NCBI GenBank assembly: GCA_002327525.1
Contig: DCWG01000134.1
Coordinates: forward strand, 1 to 14,177
Direction of reading: 5' to 3'
Length of the DNA: 14,177 nt
DNA from: Gammaproteobacteria bacterium UBA2168
Lineage (GTDB): Bacteria; Pseudomonadota; Gammaproteobacteria; Pseudomonadales; Azotimanducaceae
Shown: in pieces, positions 13,049 to 14,177 of the stretch
How the letters are laid out: the number at the start of each line of letters is the position of its first letter
Position numbering within the stretch: the stretch's first letter is position 1
Notes under the pieces: generated by a model
What the model saw: the letters and a program-made list of their open reading frames with translations, nothing else
Told to the model about the DNA's origin: nothing
Database searches by the model: none
Translations under genes and position numbers: made by a program

Positions 13049-14122
13049 GTGCCGGAAGCCAACATCGATGCAGACGAGTTAAAGCGCTATTCGTTTTCAG
13101 TCTGGAATTATAAGCAGGGCGAGATCGTCTCGCTGATGATTCAAATCGGCGATCGCCTCGGCCTGTACAAAACACTCGCCGGAGCTGGTCCCGTCACTGC
13201 AGCCGAACTCGCCGGGATCAGCGGGCTGAAGGAGCGCTGGCTGCTGGAATGGCTCAGGGGCCAGGCCGCGGCACGCCTGCTGGACTATCACGATGAGGAA
13301 CGTTTCGAACTGAATCCGGTGGGCGCCGCAGTGCTAGCAGACGAGGAAAACAGCCTGGCGTTCGCCGCCGGTGCCTTTGCCGGTGGCACACCGCCGGAGA
13401 CGGTGGACAAACTGGTGGAAGCGTTTCGCACGGGTATCGGGCTCTCGTATGAAGAACTCGGGCCCAACGCCGCGCACCGTACCGAGCGCATGCTGGGGCC
13501 GTGGACCAAACAATCTCTGGTGCCCCAGATTCTGCCCGCCCTGGACGGCGTGGTCGAGAAACTGGAAGTGGGGGCGGTAGCTGCGGACGTCGGTTGCGGA
13601 GGCGGTATCGCCGTTTCCACGCTGGCGCAGGCTTTTCCCAATACGACGTTTCACGCCTACGATCCCAGCACCCACGCCATCGAACGCTGTCAGGCAAAGG
13701 TCGCCAATTACGACTTAGACAATCTGGAGGCCTTCGTCGCCGGCGGAGAACAGCTTCCGGATGTACCCACGTACGACTTCGTCATCACGTTCGACTGCAT
13801 CCACGACATGACGCGGCCGGCAGAGGTCATCAGCCGCATTCGCCAGGCACTGAAGCCCGACGGTACGTGGCTCATCAAGGACATTCGCAGTCAACCGGAC
13901 TTCAAGGCCAACATGCGCAATCCCCTGCTCGCCATGTTCTACGGCTTCTCCGTCTCCGCATGCATGTCCTCGGCCCTGTCGGAACCGAATGGCGCCGGCC
14001 TCGGCACTCTCGGCTTCAATCCGGACGTCGCCGAACGCATGGTGCGAGAGGGAGGATTCACACGCTTTCACGAGCACGACTTCGAAGATCCCAGCAACCT
14101 CTACTACGAGGTAAGGCCCTGA
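13049..14122 (+). CDS. Class I SAM-dependent methyltransferase with N-terminal winged helix
   Basis: A 357-residue protein. The N-terminal half is a winged-helix/dimerisation region (SLMIQIGDRLGLYKTLAGAG, then TAAELAGISGLKERWLLEWL), as in O-methyltransferase-like and Rv2258c-like proteins. The Rossmann methyltransferase domain has motif I, AADVGCGGGIAVSTLA (178-193), an acidic FHAYDPS (201-207) at the end of strand 2, and FDCIHDM (248-254) as motif IV. ALKPDGTWLIKD (267-278) is also typical. It probably methylates a small molecule with SAM; the substrate is unknown. The start is GTG 13049, with GAAGGG a few bases upstream and no suitable in-frame ATG. It is followed after one base by a CoA-transferase gene, so the two are co-transcribed. 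Confidence 0.88.
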   Translation: MPEANIDADELKRYSFSVWNYKQGEIVSLMIQIGDRLGLYKTLAGAGPVTAAELAGISGLKERWLLEWLRGQAAARLLDYHDEERFELNPVGAAVLADEENSLAFAAGAFAGGTPPETVDKLVEAFRTGIGLSYEELGPNAAHRTERMLGPWTKQSLVPQILPALDGVVEKLEVGAVAADVGCGGGIAVSTLAQAFPNTTFHAYDPSTHAIERCQAKVANYDLDNLEAFVAGGEQLPDVPTYDFVITFDCIHDMTRPAEVISRIRQALKPDGTWLIKDIRSQPDFKANMRNPLLAMFYGFSVSACMSSALSEPNGAGLGTLGFNPDVAERMVREGGFTRFHEHDFEDPSNLYYEVRP

Positions 14123-14123
14123 C

Positions 14124-14177
14124 GTGTTGCTCGACGGGCTGACCGTCATCGACCTCACGCGGGTGGTCGCCGGCCCG
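14124..14177 (+). CDS. CaiB/BaiF family (class III) CoA-transferase, N-terminal fragment
   Basis: GTG 14124 opens a frame that leaves the window after 18 codons: LLDGLTVIDLTRVVAGP. This closely matches the conserved N-terminus of class III CoA-transferases (LxGLxVIDLTRVxAGP), which exchange CoA between acyl-CoA and free acids. It starts one base after the methyltransferase stop, with GAGG inside the end of that gene as a possible ribosome site. Only the first few percent of the usual 400 or so residues are present, so the call rests on this motif and the catabolic context. Confidence 0.75.
   Translation, partial: MLLDGLTVIDLTRVVAGP

Noticed and set aside
1..14177. CRISPR array, tRNA, rRNA, insertion sequence or prophage
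   Set aside because: No regularly spaced repeats, cloverleaf sequences, transposase motifs or terminal inverted repeats were seen by eye on either strand.

Overview
The window is GC-rich, densely coding DNA of proteobacterial type. Gene content (acyl-CoA carboxylase with an AtuA-like protein, acyl-CoA dehydrogenases, crotonases, haloalkane dehalogenase, CaiB/BaiF CoA-transferase, cytochrome b561) suggests an aerobic, catabolically versatile, possibly marine gammaproteobacterium. That placement is an inference from gene content only. No rRNA, tRNA, CRISPR array or insertion sequence is visible.

Region 1 (1-4900, + strand) is a tight operon: the 3' end of an acyl-CoA carboxylase carboxyltransferase subunit, the biotin-carrying alpha subunit, an enoyl-CoA hydratase of the methylglutaconyl/isohexenylglutaconyl type, and an AtuA (DUF1446) protein. 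This resembles the atu (acyclic terpene utilisation) and liu (leucine) carboxylase modules. The AtuA protein favours an Atu-like role.

Region 2 (4994-9480, - strand) reads from right to left: crotonase, nitroreductase, acyl-CoA dehydrogenase (GTGA overlap with the nitroreductase), a decayed second acyl-CoA dehydrogenase, and a two-domain AhpD/carboxymuconolactone-decarboxylase-like protein. That last gene carries an in-frame TGA exactly where the family has the second Cys of CxxCxxxH (here CFYU...H). A stem-loop directly downstream resembles a bacterial SECIS element, so it is a probable selenoprotein and the main finding of the window.

Region 3 (9481-10377): a divergent control region with three TGTATACA palindromes separates the crotonase from an HTH (XRE/CI-like) regulator, which is the likely repressor of the crotonase operon and of itself.

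Region 4 (10378-11206): a stretch of about 280 bp with a possible small minus-strand ORF, then a cytochrome b561.

Region 5 (11278-12989, - strand): a small ORF of unknown function, a haloalkane-dehalogenase-type alpha/beta hydrolase, and an NTF2/SnoaL-like gene interrupted by an in-frame TAG.

Region 6 (13049-14177, + strand): a winged-helix plus SAM-methyltransferase protein, followed by the first 18 codons of a CaiB/BaiF family CoA-transferase that runs out of the window.

The middle of the window holds at least two broken genes, so local gene decay is real and must be weighed when judging the in-frame TGA.
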